Assembly: GCF_963678635.1 (NCBI RefSeq) | Contig: NC_087062.1 | Span: forward strand, 100,427,209 to 100,491,208 | Direction: 5' to 3' | Length of the DNA: 64,000 nt | Source of the DNA: Symsagittifera roscoffensis | Taxonomy: Eukaryota > Xenacoelomorpha > Acoela > Convolutidae | In this document: in pieces, positions 43,474-55,077 of the stretch | Layout: each line of letters begins with the position of its first letter | How positions within the stretch are numbered: position 1 is the stretch's first letter | Position numbers and translations under genes: made by a program | The notes under the pieces: model-generated | Database searches by the model: none | The model's input: only the letters and a program-made list of their open reading frames with translations | Told to the model about the DNA's origin: nothing

Positions 43474-45123
43474 GTTGGAGGAAATTTCAAGACTAAGTTC
43501 CAGATTCCGAATGAGTTTTCGCAGAACATCTTGATCACAGACAGCGACTACATCTTATCAGATAAGACCAGCGCGATCTGCAAAACAGCGGACATGACCT
43601 TCAATACTAGACTGAAAGCCGACTTCAAAAGAGAATACCAGAACGTGACGTTTCTGTTCAGGCAAAAACCAGGGTTGGGGGGAATGGCAGCACTCCCTCC
43701 TTCAGTTTCACAAGTTCCCCTTCAATACCTGTGCTTTTTGGTGACGAGAGTCAGTGAGAGAAACATGATAGACCCCGAGCATATGATATTGGCAAGGTTG
43801 AGGCGATTCCTGGTAAAAAAAGGGATACGAGAGGTTTCAATGTCGGTCTACGGTCCGAACAGGGGCAGATTGAAACCTAGGGAACTATACGCTATCCTAC
43901 ACGTGGTCTTTGCAGAAACGGAAATAATGTACATCTATACCAGAAGTTTTACTTGAGTATCGCCTGAGCTTTGGATGGAAGTGAGGGTCTTGAGTTAGGG
44001 GACATAAAAGTCTTGAGCTAGATAAAAGGGGAACACGAGTCAAGCAGATAGGTTTTAATTGTGCCATTCTGCCGGACTGGCACAGCGGAACCTTCCGGCG
44101 CAACAAGAAAATAGCATTAGAGGCCTTAGTGATTGAAAAGGAGGCTGAAATATTCTGGAATTTTTAATTTTCATTTTTTCGATTGGTCAAGGAACATTTC
44201 TGAGAAATCCGGGAAATGACCATTATTGGCTAAAAAAGTGAAAGAAAACAGAACAACAGCCGAATTAACAAGAGACAGATGGCCAGAAAGATAAAAGAAA
44301 AACGAAGCCTCTTATTGTGACGATCGCGCACGATAATACAGCTAATTAGAGACAACAGAGGGAACGGAGGCTTCAGTGGGGAAGGAGTAAAGAGCAGTAC
44401 CCTCCCGTGCCACGAATTGGGAGTAATAATGACTTCATTACAGAGAAAGCACGGAATTGGAGGCTCGGCCCACAAGAGAAAATATATGGTGAAGGCCTGT
44501 AAAGAACTGAATTTTTAGCTACTCTGATGCCATAATTTTTTAAGCTAACACTGGTATTAGTATGCCCGAGTTAGAGGCCTTAATGACCTTTGTTGTACTA
44601 GGGGTAACGTGCCGACCCTCCGCCTAGTACTATTTAGCTTTTTAACTTAGTTAAGACCAAAAATTCGGGGGGCCGGACGGCTAGGTGGGAAGTCATGAGC
44701 CCGCTTGTCCCAAAGTCCCGGGACCAAAAACAATTGAAGAGAAAGCGTAAAACCGACAAAAAAGTGTATAAACCAGAAAAGCCCAAACCAATTTTACTTA
44801 AAAACAAGAAAGAACAAAAAACAGTAAAAAATCCAAAAAAGACCAAAAACAGTAAAAAAAAAACATAAAGTGACAATTTTTATGTTGTTTCCCGACGAGA
44901 TGTGATCTGACCTTCCTATTTGTTTTTGTTTCAGATTGATTTATATCATTTCTGACCGAAAGATTGAGTGTTTGGTGGTGGGTTAGGTACCCTCCTTTGA
45001 GTGTTGTTTGAGTATTTAAGCACGTTAATGTTGATTTTGCCGGTGACCGGAAGGTAGAGTGGCAAGCTGACCGACGTGTTCCAGACTCAACATGTGCATC
45101 AGTGACAACATCCTCAACGACTG
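43474..45123 (+). repeat. Tandem unit 3 (1650 bp)
   Basis: The macro-like frame 43531-43956 is open and ends with the same YIYTRSFT variant as unit 2, so units 2 and 3 are closest relatives. The unit ends at CGACTGTTGG, after which unrelated sequence (GTATCGTTGATAC...) begins. Confidence 0.92.
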
Positions 45124-47341
45124 TTGGGTATCGTTGATACAATTTTAGTATCGTTCGGGTATCGTTAATACTTAAGAGGTGGGGGCACAAATTGGCGCGG
45201 TCCGAATGCACCCTCCATCGAATGCGAATTTCCGAGTGTCTTAATTCGGGTATTTTGGTGCAAAGGAGGGCATAGTAATATTGATTAACGTCTACTAATA
45301 CACTGTTATCCTTATTATATATTACTTATCTCCTATTTGAACCCAAGAAGCACCCAATTTTGTCGAAAAACACTGATTTCCGACCAAATGTTGACCCCCA
45401 AACCTTTGGATATCCGAGTTTTTCCGAACACTAAAAAGCTTCTGTACCGTGAGTTACTACGTAGTTCGATACCCCTAACTAAAAAAACTGCGCGGAGAAA
45501 GACCTAGTAGTAGAAGCGCGGAGAAAAAACAACTTTTTCGATCAAAATTTTAATAATTTTCCGAATTTCGTCAATCTGTTTTGAGGATCGAAATTTTGAG
45601 TTTTTAGAGTTAGAGCAAAAAGAAATTTAAAATGCTAGAGAGATTTTTGAGTTACCATCCGAATAGATCCGTGGATAGAACTAACAACTTAGAGATAGGA
45701 AAAGGAAGGAGTCGGAGGTTCCAAATTTGATAGTTTTTGGCCAAATTTTTGTTTTTAAACCAATTTTGGTCCAATTTTTTTGCATTGTTCCAGTGCAGTA
45801 CGGGGCTACAACGCTCGTTTCAATTATTTTTAGGCACTTTCAGTAAGAATTGCGGAAAAAATCTCTGAGAACCTATATAAGTGGTAAAAAAGTCCGATTT
45901 GACAAACGTGTTTTTGGCCTTTTCTCAAATACTAGCCAACCGATCGGAATATTTTTGGTACCATAAGTCGACGTTTTTTTTCACTTTCCTGGACCGCAAC
46001 CATTTTTGGGTTGACAATCTCAGGAAAGTAAAATTTTTTAGAATTTGTTGGTTCGGAGGGTCCAAATTTGAGGGAACCCTCCGCGCGGCAGAAACTTTTT
46101 TAAAATCACCTTTTTATCATACTGGGAAAGTTGACCGAGTCAGTCAGCCTAGTTTTAAGTCAGTTATACCTCAATCGGAACCTTCATTGCGGTAAAATAA
46201 TCCGTTTTCTTGATTTTTGGGGAGCCCTCTGAAGTAACCCTCCGGAGTCAGCTAAGCCCCTTAGCAACCACCCTAAATTTTCCACGAAACCCTCGAGAGA
46301 ACTTATTTTGACACTTTCTGAGACTAGTTGGAGACCTTTCTAAGTGAGAATTGAAAAATTTTGAAGGAACCCTCGAAGTAACCCTCCGGAGCGTATCAAG
46401 CCTCTTATTGATCCTCCTTAGTGAGTTTAAGGGGACCCTCCGAAGTCACTTAGGTGACTAAGGTACCCTCCGAAGTAACCCTCCGGAGTAAGCTTAGTGT
46501 CTTAACAACCCTCCGAAGTAACCCTCCGGAGTGACCTAAGTCACTTAACAACCCTTCTTATCGAAAACATAGGGGTACCTTCCGGGGAAATTTGAACAAC
46601 TAAAATATCCATGTAGAGTCGGAATAAAAGTTCAACTACCAACGGGCGTGCATATTAGGAAAATAGGAGCCCATTTGACCCGGAAACTCGTGATCAACTT
46701 TGGATTCTAGATCGGGTTCATCAGAAGTACACGAACAAAATATTTTTAAGATTGTTATTTTGGTTGTGTGGTTGCCTTGAGCTACTTAATAGGAAAGCTC
46801 GGGCAATCCGAGAAGAAGACCTCGGTGAGTGTATTAGGCAAGACACACTTACTTGAGAAGATACTGTCCTTGACTTCGTTCGTTTGGAGTGTTCCATTCG
46901 AGGGAAGTCTTTTTCTCTAAGATTAAATTTTATATATCTATTCCTGAATCATCACTGCTCTTTTACAAAAAATTGTTTGATTTTAACAAAGCAGTGATTT
47001 GATACGAGTGTGGCGGTAAAATTAATACTGAACGAAAGGTCGCTGTCACTTATATGATATTCTTATCTGATTATCAATTATGTTTTGTGTTTTGGTTATA
47101 TCTTGGGAAAATTTTGTGATACTGTTATACTAGGTAATTGGGTGGAGTTAGCATTATTCTAACACTTAGCAAGCCCTGTGTAACTTTAGCAGAGTCACTA
47201 GTATCATCACTAAGAGATCCAAGGAACATTTTTGATATTGAGGAAGCCGAGTAGGCAGCGTTAAGCAAATTACTTCAAACATATTTACGGTACGTGTGCA
47301 ATGTCGTCAATTTGTACCAATATTACGATTTATTACAAAAC
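45124..47341. other. Spacer between elements C and D
   Basis: No gene is recognised. It opens with GTATCGTT(G/A)ATAC motifs repeated around 45128-45166, then AT-rich sequence with a 104-codon open frame (45881-46195) that resembles nothing and lacks codon bias. The 47100-47340 part is the expected site of a 5' leader for D, but no LTR or convincing primer site was found. Confidence 0.5.
46222..46535. repeat. Interspersed CCCTCCGAAGTAACCCTCCGGAGT motif
   Basis: About five copies of a motif of about 24 bases (ACCCTCCGAAGTAACCCTCC) occur at irregular spacing within 315 bp. Each contains a short inverted pair, CTCCG...CGGAG. Confidence 0.75.
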
Positions 47342-48808
47342 ATGCAGCGTAGAGACTCGTTAGGATTGACGACATTGGTTCCCAGGCTGAGCACGGGAAG
47401 CACGCGAAAGTTTAAAACAAGGCGTAGCCAATCTTCGTTTAGCAGCGTTTCCGACGTTTTTGCTGACGACGGAGCGACTAAAGATCAAGCTGGTCTTTCA
47501 GTGAAGGGAATGAGACTGGGAAGCGACAAGAACCTCGATGGCAATCAAGGGCGAAGTGTTGAGGCGGGACCAGCGAGCGAGACGCTTAGGGACCCCTTCG
47601 AGGAAGGGGAGCAATCGCTGATACGACCCGACTACCACCATCACGCGAACCTGGAAGAGCCAGGCGAGGACTTTGAACGGGAGGAAGTCGAAAGAACGGA
47701 GGAGGCCTCGGAGCGTTCCGAGGTCGATCCACGAGAAGAACTATTGTTCAGGGGAATGTCCAAATCAGAGACTAAGAGTAACACGTGGAGAAAGGAACAA
47801 TCATCTCTAGTCAAGCAGAGCAAGAATGCGATGATGTCGAGTATAAGCCCGAGGGAGGAATAAACGAGTTCGAAAGCCAAGAAAAGCTGGAAGTCTTTGT
47901 ATGATGAGCGCATGGTGTCACTCCAAACTGAGGTTTGATCTTCCAGTTTTGATCATCCGGAGCTAGCTCATTCGGATGTGGACTTCACGCCGAGCATAGG
48001 GAATGATAAGAGCAAGAAAGCATTGTCCAACTCGCCGACCAGGCCGATGTCTGATGGGATAACCGTAGGAGTATCCTCGACGTTTGACAGCTTGATGATG
48101 TCGATGGGCACGAAGAAGGGCGGCGTGTCATCAAGTACCATGGTACAACTTCAGTTGACCTCATCTTCTCTGAGTCTCACCCCGGTATCAGGGGCGGCTG
48201 GCGATATAAGTGACATGTTTGCTTATGTAATGACGGGCCTTAAAGAGTTGCGACGAGACATGACTAAGAGAATAGATCGAGTCGAATAGAGAGCTCACCA
48301 GGGTCAAGAGAAACTACGAGATGAGCTAACAGAGGTAAAGTCAGATTCGAGAGTCGATCAGGCCCAATTGATTCGGAACAACGATCAAAGCCTAGCGGAG
48401 AGCTTGGCTCAAGCTACGAAGGAGTCAAAAGAAAGAGAAATTAGGATGTCAAGAGAGATCGAGTGACTGTTGAACGATCACGACAATACCTATGCTCATA
48501 CGATGACTAGCCTGGAGAAAATGTTGGTTGCCAAATCTGACCTGATGATGCGGAAGCTTGACGAGATTTTAGACGAGGGTAATCGGGAGGAGCGTTTCCC
48601 CCAAGGGAGCTCTCACGCAAGACAAATGATGGAGACGGAGCCCGCAGCTATGCCGGGGCCCAGCCAAGGTCGAGAACAAATTACGAATCTAATCACAAAG
48701 AGCGACCCAGGGCAGCCCCATCGAGGCCAGGTTGGACAAACCCAGTTCCGCCAGAAGTGGATGCCACCCCGGAGACACGATTGCCCACTGTGCAACAAAT
48801 CAGACTGA
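47342..48808 (+). pseudogene. gag: Element D gag N-terminal region
   Basis: One frame is readable from ATG 47342 to 48808 with only in-frame stops (TAA 47861, TGA 47936, TAG 48287, TGA 48464) and no frameshift. It encodes a serine/arginine-rich start (MQRRDSLGLTTLVPRLS), a long acidic tract (EEVERTEEASERSEVDPREE), a serine/threonine-rich part, and a coiled coil (KELRRDMTKRIDRVE ... LEKMLVAKSDLMMRKLDEIL). It corresponds to the coiled-coil region before element C gag. Function unknown; probably a capsid-precursor extension. Confidence 0.6.
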
Positions 48809-50385
48809 CTACAGTCTCGCAGGACACAACAATGTATGCCTCGATGTTTGAGCCTCTGAATAGATCTCTTGAAACATTCATCACCAAGCTCTCGAATTCA
48901 ACCGGGAGAGAGGAGAGAGGTCAAGGAGGACACTCAAAAAGCCGAAGTCATACAAGGACGAGGCAGATGTCTGCATCGATACTTGGATAGAGGTGATGAA
49001 GTTGCATTTTGAAGAAGATAATCTCTCAAAGAAACAGGAATGCAGCGCATTGACAAGCAACCTAGAGGGTACCGCCCTAATATGTGTAATGGCGAAAAGA
49101 ACTTATGAACAAGACAGCGCTCGCAAGATATTCAACATCTTGCTAAATCGTTTCGGCTCTGGTGAAAAGGGCATCAAGCTATGGTGAAGTTTGAGAAGAG
49201 GCGTCAAATAGATGACGAATCCATAGACAAGTTTTTGGATGCCCTTGAGTTGCTCAGAAGGAGGAGCAATCCCGATGAGAGAATATCGGAGCGAAACTTG
49301 GCAATCGCCTCGAAGTTCATGGATGGAGTTAAAAGTGATGAGCTAGTGACCATGTTGGCCACCCACTTCACCCCATCGCTGGATCAGGTGCCCACGCCCG
49401 ATGATTTGCGCATGAAGTCGCGTTAGTAATTGCTCATAAAACAGAGAGCGCAAAATCGTTACAGCAATTATGTCCACTACAACGGATTGAGCACTGATGC
49501 GAACTCCAGTTGGTATAGACCTCGGGACGATATGGATAAAAGGAGGTCTTGTGCGAATTGTGGTTCGATGGACCATCATGTTTCCGCTTTTCCACTTACA
49601 AACAGAACATGAAAGCGATAGGCTACTTTCTCGGCGACGTTGATGCGACCGACGAGGACCACGAAGAGTACGTGAGAGGACTCATAATGAAGTATGGACT
49701 AAGGCGCTTCTTCTACAATTTGGAGGGTCACTTCAAGTCGGATTGCACTCAATTTTGGGATGCGATGGTGGACGCGAAACATCCCCGCCATGAGGAGGCG
49801 CTTTTGGGCGTCAAAGCCAGCCGAGAACATCTGATGAACGAAGCCGAGTCGCGGAAGAATGAGGCGACACCGAGCACATTTATGACTAAGAAGATGGAGA
49901 ACTTGCTTGATGAGGCGATAGCCTCGAGCCTGGAGGGGGAGTCCGCCGGCCTGCTCAAGGTGTATTATGGCTTAGCGGCACGGACAGCATTTCAGAATGT
50001 CCAGCAGAAGCTAGCCACGAAAGAAGTTGAGCAGTGGGTAAGCTCGGAACTAGAAATTACACATCTCCGAGAAAAAATTCACATTCTGGGGAAAACAACG
50101 AAAGAAGAGGGCAAACAGGAACCCAGGAAACAGGGACTAAAGCTAAATTTTATATCGCGTAAAACCTTTGGCATGACGAAAGAAGGAACAAAGATAATGT
50201 CCATTGTTTCGGTCGCAGGAAACCAGGTGGTCAAGAACTTGAGTGAACCGTCCGAGATCACGCTGGTACACCTGAACATATATGCGGACTACCTCAAGGA
50301 GAAGGATCCCAAGTTCGTCTCCAGGGCAGTGCGAGCGCTGCTCACGACAGGAGGTCCAATACTAATGAGAGTAAATGGAGAGTAA
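48809..50385 (+). pseudogene. gag: Element D gag core and nucleocapsid
   Basis: The core spans 48990-49428 in two frames: DTWIEVMKLHFEEDNLSKKQ, ILLNRFGSGEKG, DKFLDALELLRRRSNPDE. The knuckle region starts DMDKRRSCANCGSMDHHVS, but a frameshift and Cys-to-Phe change destroy the first knuckle's end, and the second reads RRFFYNLEGHFKSDC, with both leading Cys lost. Frame 49549-50385 continues through an alanine/glutamate-rich helix to VVKNLSEPSEITLVHLNIYA, conserved with C. Confidence 0.8.
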
Positions 50386-50397
50386 ATTCTGATAAAT

Positions 50398-50895
50398 GTG
50401 GACGACATTAACATCTACACGAAGGCTCACTTGACTGATACAAGTGACCAAGTAGGCCAGATATATATTGGTCGAGAAGAGCTCAAGGTGTGGCGAATCG
50501 GACATAATGCCATGCTTGAACAGGACGCAGTTCACATAGGTTGCGAAGCCGATCTGGCAGCACATGTGATGGATGTGCAGGGCAGACAACTTTCCGTAGA
50601 AGAGATGTTAGACACTGGAGCAGTGGTCAGCGTCATGCCTGTCAGCACATGGACTGATATGGGCTTCGACAGGTCGAATCTGATACCGACCAATATCAGA
50701 CTGGCAGCTGCCAATCAGGGAGAAATCCATGTGACAGGACGAACTCCGATCATATCACTGCAGCTTGGAGGAAGACATCTTTGGATGAGCTTCCTGGTGG
50801 TGGAAAATTTGGACGAATCCTACCAATTCATCCTGGGAAGGGATTTCGTAAGCAAATTTGATGTCACGATCGACCTCAACGACGAGTTGATATGA
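50398..50895 (+). pseudogene. pol: Element D aspartic protease
   Basis: A 165-codon open frame. A conserved leader (VDDINIYTKAHLTDTS) is followed by EEMLDTGAVVSVMPVSTW with the catalytic DTG, RLAAANQGEIHVTGRTPIIS, and FILGRDFVSKFDVTIDLND, the retropepsin C-terminal motif. This is the best preserved protease of the C/D family here; the domain itself looks intact. Confidence 0.85.
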
Positions 50896-51256
50896 ATCAA
50901 GGACCCTGAGAGAAAAGAAACCAAATTATAGAATCCTGATTAACCAAGTAAAAGTGCAAATTTTCCTATATAGGAAGGTTAGGTTAAAACCACATCAAGC
51001 TGTAATAGCGACATTTAGGATGAGGAATCAAAAGGAGCTTAGCAACAACAAACGAGCTTAGCAACAACAGAAAAAGTTTGATGTAACTAAATGTCCCGTG
51101 CACGCGAACCAGGAATGTATACTGAAGAGAATAAATGAATTGAAATCTTCTAAAAAATTGTTTTCAACGAAGTCGGAGACAGATGATGGGTTGTCTAGTT
51201 GTTCAAGTTTTCCCGAGAGACCAACAGAAACATAGTTATCGGCAAATAAGCATGTC
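50896..51256 (+). pseudogene. Element D protease-RT connector, decayed
   Basis: Corresponds by position to 35393-35765 in C, but all frames are interrupted. A short duplicated stretch 'gagcttagcaacaaca' occurs at about 51038 and 51055. Confidence 0.45.
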
Positions 51257-52080
51257 GTGCCCGAGATAGAACATCTGAAGGTTAAACTATCGGATAAGGA
51301 ACTAGTTTCACTCAGGGTGGTGCTAAATCGGAATGCAGACGTTTTTTCGAAGCATAAGGCCGACATAGGTTGCTGCAATTTTGTAGAACACAAGATTGAG
51401 ATAGAAGAGCGCTCGGTACCTCATAGGGAAGGGGCGAGGAGAATGACTCCACACAAATCAGAAGCGTGCAGGAAAGAAATCGAGATGTTAGGGAGTATGA
51501 CATGATCGAGCCGTCGAGGTGACGATAAACGACGCATACCCGATTCCCCGTATCGGTTCTCTCCAAGTTGGGGGACGCGAAGTTCTTCACGACGTTGGTT
51601 TCGGGCTCTGCGTTCTGACAAGTGCCCCTCAGAAAGCAAGATCGGTAGAAAACGTGTTTCGCGTGTGAGGTGGGATTGTTCCAGTGGAAGAGGATGCCGT
51701 TCGGATTGTGCAACGCGACGGCCACATTCCAGCGACTGATGGCTCAGGCACTCACGAATCTAACCAAAAAAAACGGGAACATCATCATGTGTTATGTCGA
51801 TGATATCTTCATCGCAACACCAACCCTTGAAGATCATATAGAGAGGTTGGATGAGGTGTTTACGTGCATGAAACAGGCTGGCCTGAAATGTAAACCCTCC
51901 ATGTGCGAAATCCTCAGAGACTCCATAAAGTATCTGGGCCGCCTTGTGGATAAGCATGGAGTCAGAGCGGATCCCGAAGCGGTCGAAGCGGTCTTGACCT
52001 GGAAGGCACAGAAGACAGACACACAACTAATGAGCTTTTTGGGGTTTGCTACTTATTATCGAGAGTTCATCAAAGGATAA
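51257..52080 (+). pseudogene. pol: Element D reverse transcriptase (internal deletion)
   Basis: The 51257-51505 frame is the acidic leader (HKADIGCCNFVEHKIEIEER, PHREGARRMTPHKS). Then a deletion of about 80-90 bp relative to C removes the SPWACGVVMAKKK...DFRYLN segment. The remainder has LSKLGDAKFFTTLVSGSAF (first catalytic Asp replaced by Val, as in C) with two stops, then 51670-52080 with FQWKRMPFGLCNATATFQR, IMCYVDDIFIATPTLEDH and LMSFLGFATYYREFIKG. Confidence 0.88.
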
Positions 52081-52976
52081 GCCTATAAGAAATACCCCAT
52101 GCAGCAGTTGATGAGAAACAAGGGTAAAATTTCACTTGGACTGACGAGGCAGAAGTTTCATTTGAAAACATTAAACGCAAACTTTGCGAGGCACCGGTCC
52201 TCGGCATGCCAACAGAGAAGGGGGTATTTGCGTTAGACACGGATGCATCAGTGGTTGCGATATCGGGCTTACTTCACCAGAAACAGGAGTGTAACGGGAG
52301 AACGGTTCTCCGTCCTATAGCCTATGGAAGTAAGTTCCAGAGCGATACTGAAATGAAGTATGGTGCGCCAAAAGCGGAGATGTTCGCGGTGATCACTTTC
52401 GTGGAAAAATACAGAGCCTACTCTGGGAGTGCTCCCTTCAAGTTGCGTGTGGATAATCGTGCTCTTGCCTGGCTGAAAACCTATACGATGGACCAAAGTT
52501 ATATTGGTCGTTGGATCGTGCGCCTGGACGGATATCACATGATCATAGAGCACCGTACCCATGACAAGCAACAGAACGCTGATAGCCTCAGTAAAAGGAC
52601 AGAATTCTATGAGCGATTAGAAGAGAAGCAGGCCAATCAAGCAGAAATCAAAGACGGATTTTTATTCCTAGATAAGGAGACCTACGATAAAGTACCACTC
52701 AATAGGTGGCTGGACAATTCAGGGCACCTCACACCAGGACACTCTGAACTTCCGGTGGAGACGGCCGCTGAAATAAAGGTATTCGCCAGGGTGATCCTGT
52801 CCCGCTAGATCTGCTAGTCCGATGCAATCTAGTACAGCAAGAGCTTACCAGGCTGGGTATAAACAGCGCAGCTCTGCTAAATAGGACAGTGAACGTGGCG
52901 CCGGACGTCATGGGGAAGCTCCGTGACTTGCTAGATAGAGAAGTGGATAGGCATGATCCTGAGTGATAATTAAATT
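52081..52976 (+). pseudogene. pol: Element D RNase H and connector
   Basis: The main frame 52206-52808 has ALDTDASVVAISGLLHQ, YGAPKAEMFAVITFVEKYR, FKLRVDNRALAWLKTYTM and EHRTHDKQQNADSLSKR, so all four acidic RNase H positions are visible. Past the TAG at 52806 the connector continues in another frame (CNLVQQELTRLGINSAALLN ... LRDLLDREVDRHDPE) up to the first integrase copy. Confidence 0.88.
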
Positions 52977-54387
52977 GGACAAGTAAACGTGGTAAAGACG
53001 TATCTGAAAGCCAGATACCGGCTGTCGGATCTCTTAAGGGCTCAAAAAAACGATAGAATGACGAGCAATCTGAAGAGATGGATCGAGAACGGAGCACGTG
53101 ACAAAGGAGATCTAGAGGGAGACAGCTATAAGATCTTGAAGCAATTTTACCTAAGAAGGAAGGATTCGTTGTACTTGAACAAAAACGGAATCGTGGCCTG
53201 TAAACGCAAGGAAGAGCACAAACTCCTTTACAAGTATAATTCAATTATGTTGCCACAGTTATACCAGACTGAACTGCTCTTTCGTTCACATGATCAGATG
53301 GGCCATCAAGGCGTGGACAGAGTGTACAACAGGATACAGAAACGATTCGAATGACTTGGTCTAAAGAAGGCCTGTGACAAGCGTATCTCTGCATGTTTGT
53401 AATGTCAACAGGCAAAGGACCCCAGGGAATTGCGGTTCCCCCTTCAGTCAACAGAGTCGTCAGGATTCAATGAAGTGGTGCAAATTGATCATCAGAAGAT
53501 ATGCATGACTGCCACGGGCTACAATTAAGTGCTGGTAATGATTGATCAGTTCGCAAAATATGCAGAGGCAATCTCCTGCATGACAGCATCAGCGGAAGAA
53601 ACATGCGATCACTTGATAAATGTGTGGATAGCGAGACACGGTTGCCCCATCACACTCCAATCAGACAATGGCAAGGCATTCGTGAGTGATCTCACGAAGG
53701 AGTTAATGAAGAGGTCGCAAGGGGCACAGGCCCACTCGACCACTTATCACCCACAAACGAATGGCCTAGTTGAAAGGCAAAATCGCACGTTGGTATCCAT
53801 GTTGAGAGTTTATTGCTCACGCTACTTGGATGACTGGGATAGACACTTGCCGCAAGTGATGGGCGCTTATAACAGCACATAACATTCTACCACGGGAATA
53901 AGTCCGCATATGATGCTAACTGGCCAAGAAAAAGCTCTTCCGTTAACGTTCTTCTACCCTGAGTACGAAAGAAAGAAAACATCACCGCAAACGTACGTGC
54001 GTGATGTTATTAGAAGACAGCAGGACCTCAATGACTCATGCCGGAGGAACAAGCAACAGGCGCAAATCAGACAAAAAAGGAGATTTGATAAAAGGACTGC
54101 GGACGCAAAAACCTATTCAGTTGGCGATTTTGTCTGGGTGTTCCAGGAAGTAGTTCCACCAAAAGGAACCAAAAAAATTAATGAAAAAATGGCGTGGTCC
54201 ATTCCAAATAACTAAAGTACATCGAGGAGGTCGTTTTTAACGATTGAGCACCTGACGAGCAGCTCATTACGAAAACATCAAACCGCACAATGCCTCATCA
54301 GAGGACTGGTGTATACCAGCTGCCATGCAAGAGGGAGACTATTTGATAGTGGATCCTGCTTGCGAGGTGAATGAAAGAGGCACGCGG
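52977..54387 (+). pseudogene. pol: Element D integrase, copy 1 of internal duplication
   Basis: 1411 bp matching 55078-56490 with about 1.5-2% differences. The zinc domain HDQMGHQGVDRVYNR is followed by a TGA replacing the Trp of copy 2 (53352) and a TAA replacing the Ser of CLSC (53399). The core frame 53529-53882 has QSDNGKAFVSDLTKELMKRS and TNGLVERQNR with a D-35-E spacing. Stops after GYN (53525) and NST (53880) are shared with copy 2, hence predate the duplication, while the zinc-domain stops are private to this copy. It sits directly after RNase H, before the linker. Confidence 0.9.
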
Positions 54388-55077
54388 TGAACGCCACGGG
54401 CTACCCATGTCCGAGCCACTGAAGAATTCAGGGTCAAGTCAAAATCCAGCTTTACGAGAAAGGTTCATTTCACGGATGCAAGGGAAGAGTATGAGCCAAG
54501 CTCGGATTGTTCATCCGGGGACGAGACAATGTCCGGGGAGTCAGGCACTTTCGAGCCCGGACAGGACGACTTGTCCGGAGAGACAATGTTAGGACAACCG
54601 AGGAACGGAATGTTGTCCGGGGAGCCAGATTCGAAGCGACCAAGGGTCAGAGTTTTGTTCGGGCAGTCGAGAAATATTACAGACAGATTGAAACATAATG
54701 ATGTGGAATCCATCGGCTCGAGTGATGACTCGAGGCCCCAGTCCTGGGAGAATACATCGGAAACTACATCCAATTCTGATGTCTCGGAGATTGCGATTCA
54801 ATCCTAGTTGGTGGAATGGAAACAGCGCGGGTTGGACCGGTAAGTGCATCAGGACCCGGACAGAGACAGGTACACCTCCGATGAGGACAGCACTGTAGTG
54901 GATAATGACGCAGATGAGCTTGAGCTGATAGCAGTATCGAAACGCCCAACCAGATTGCTTCCACATGGTACGGTCTTCCGTACCAACCTGGAACCATCTG
55001 TGCAGGAAGCAACACCCTTGAAGAAGATTTGGTGTGTCAAGTTGATGGATGATGCCCATGCCCCGGAGATAATAAGC
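54388..55077 (+). pseudogene. pol: Element D RNase H-integrase linker (between the two integrase copies)
   Basis: An acidic tract (54529-54807: MSGESGTFEPGQDDLSGETM ... SSDDSRPQSWENTSETTSN) and then 54844 onward (DEDSTVVDNDADELELIAVS, FRTNLEPSVQEATPLKKIWC) correspond to the linker of C at 37768-38100. In C this block sits once, between RNase H and IN, so here the linker together with IN copy 2 represents the original arrangement. Confidence 0.65.

Larger units (their letters stand above)
32530..45123 (+). mobile_element. Gypsy-like retroelement C with C-terminal macro-like domain
   Basis: The order is coiled-coil gag N-terminus, gag core, two zinc knuckles, protease, RT, RNase H, acidic linker, integrase, post-integrase region, macro-like domain and 3' tail. 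Domain order and IN position are those of Ty3/Gypsy. No LTR pair could be found on either side. The 3' 1.65 kb (macro-like domain plus tail) is present three times. Element D (47.3-58.0 kb) is a diverged relative with the same architecture. Many stops, frameshifts and lost catalytic residues make C a fossil. Confidence 0.82.

Noticed and set aside
45881-46195. 104-codon plus-strand frame in the C-D spacer
   Set aside because: No recognisable domain, no related copy in the window and AT-rich codon content as expected by chance.
47100-47341. Search for an LTR or primer site in front of element D
   Set aside because: A GGGTGGAGTTAG stretch at about 47140 was considered as a primer site, but there is no TG...CA bounded repeat downstream of D to pair with it.
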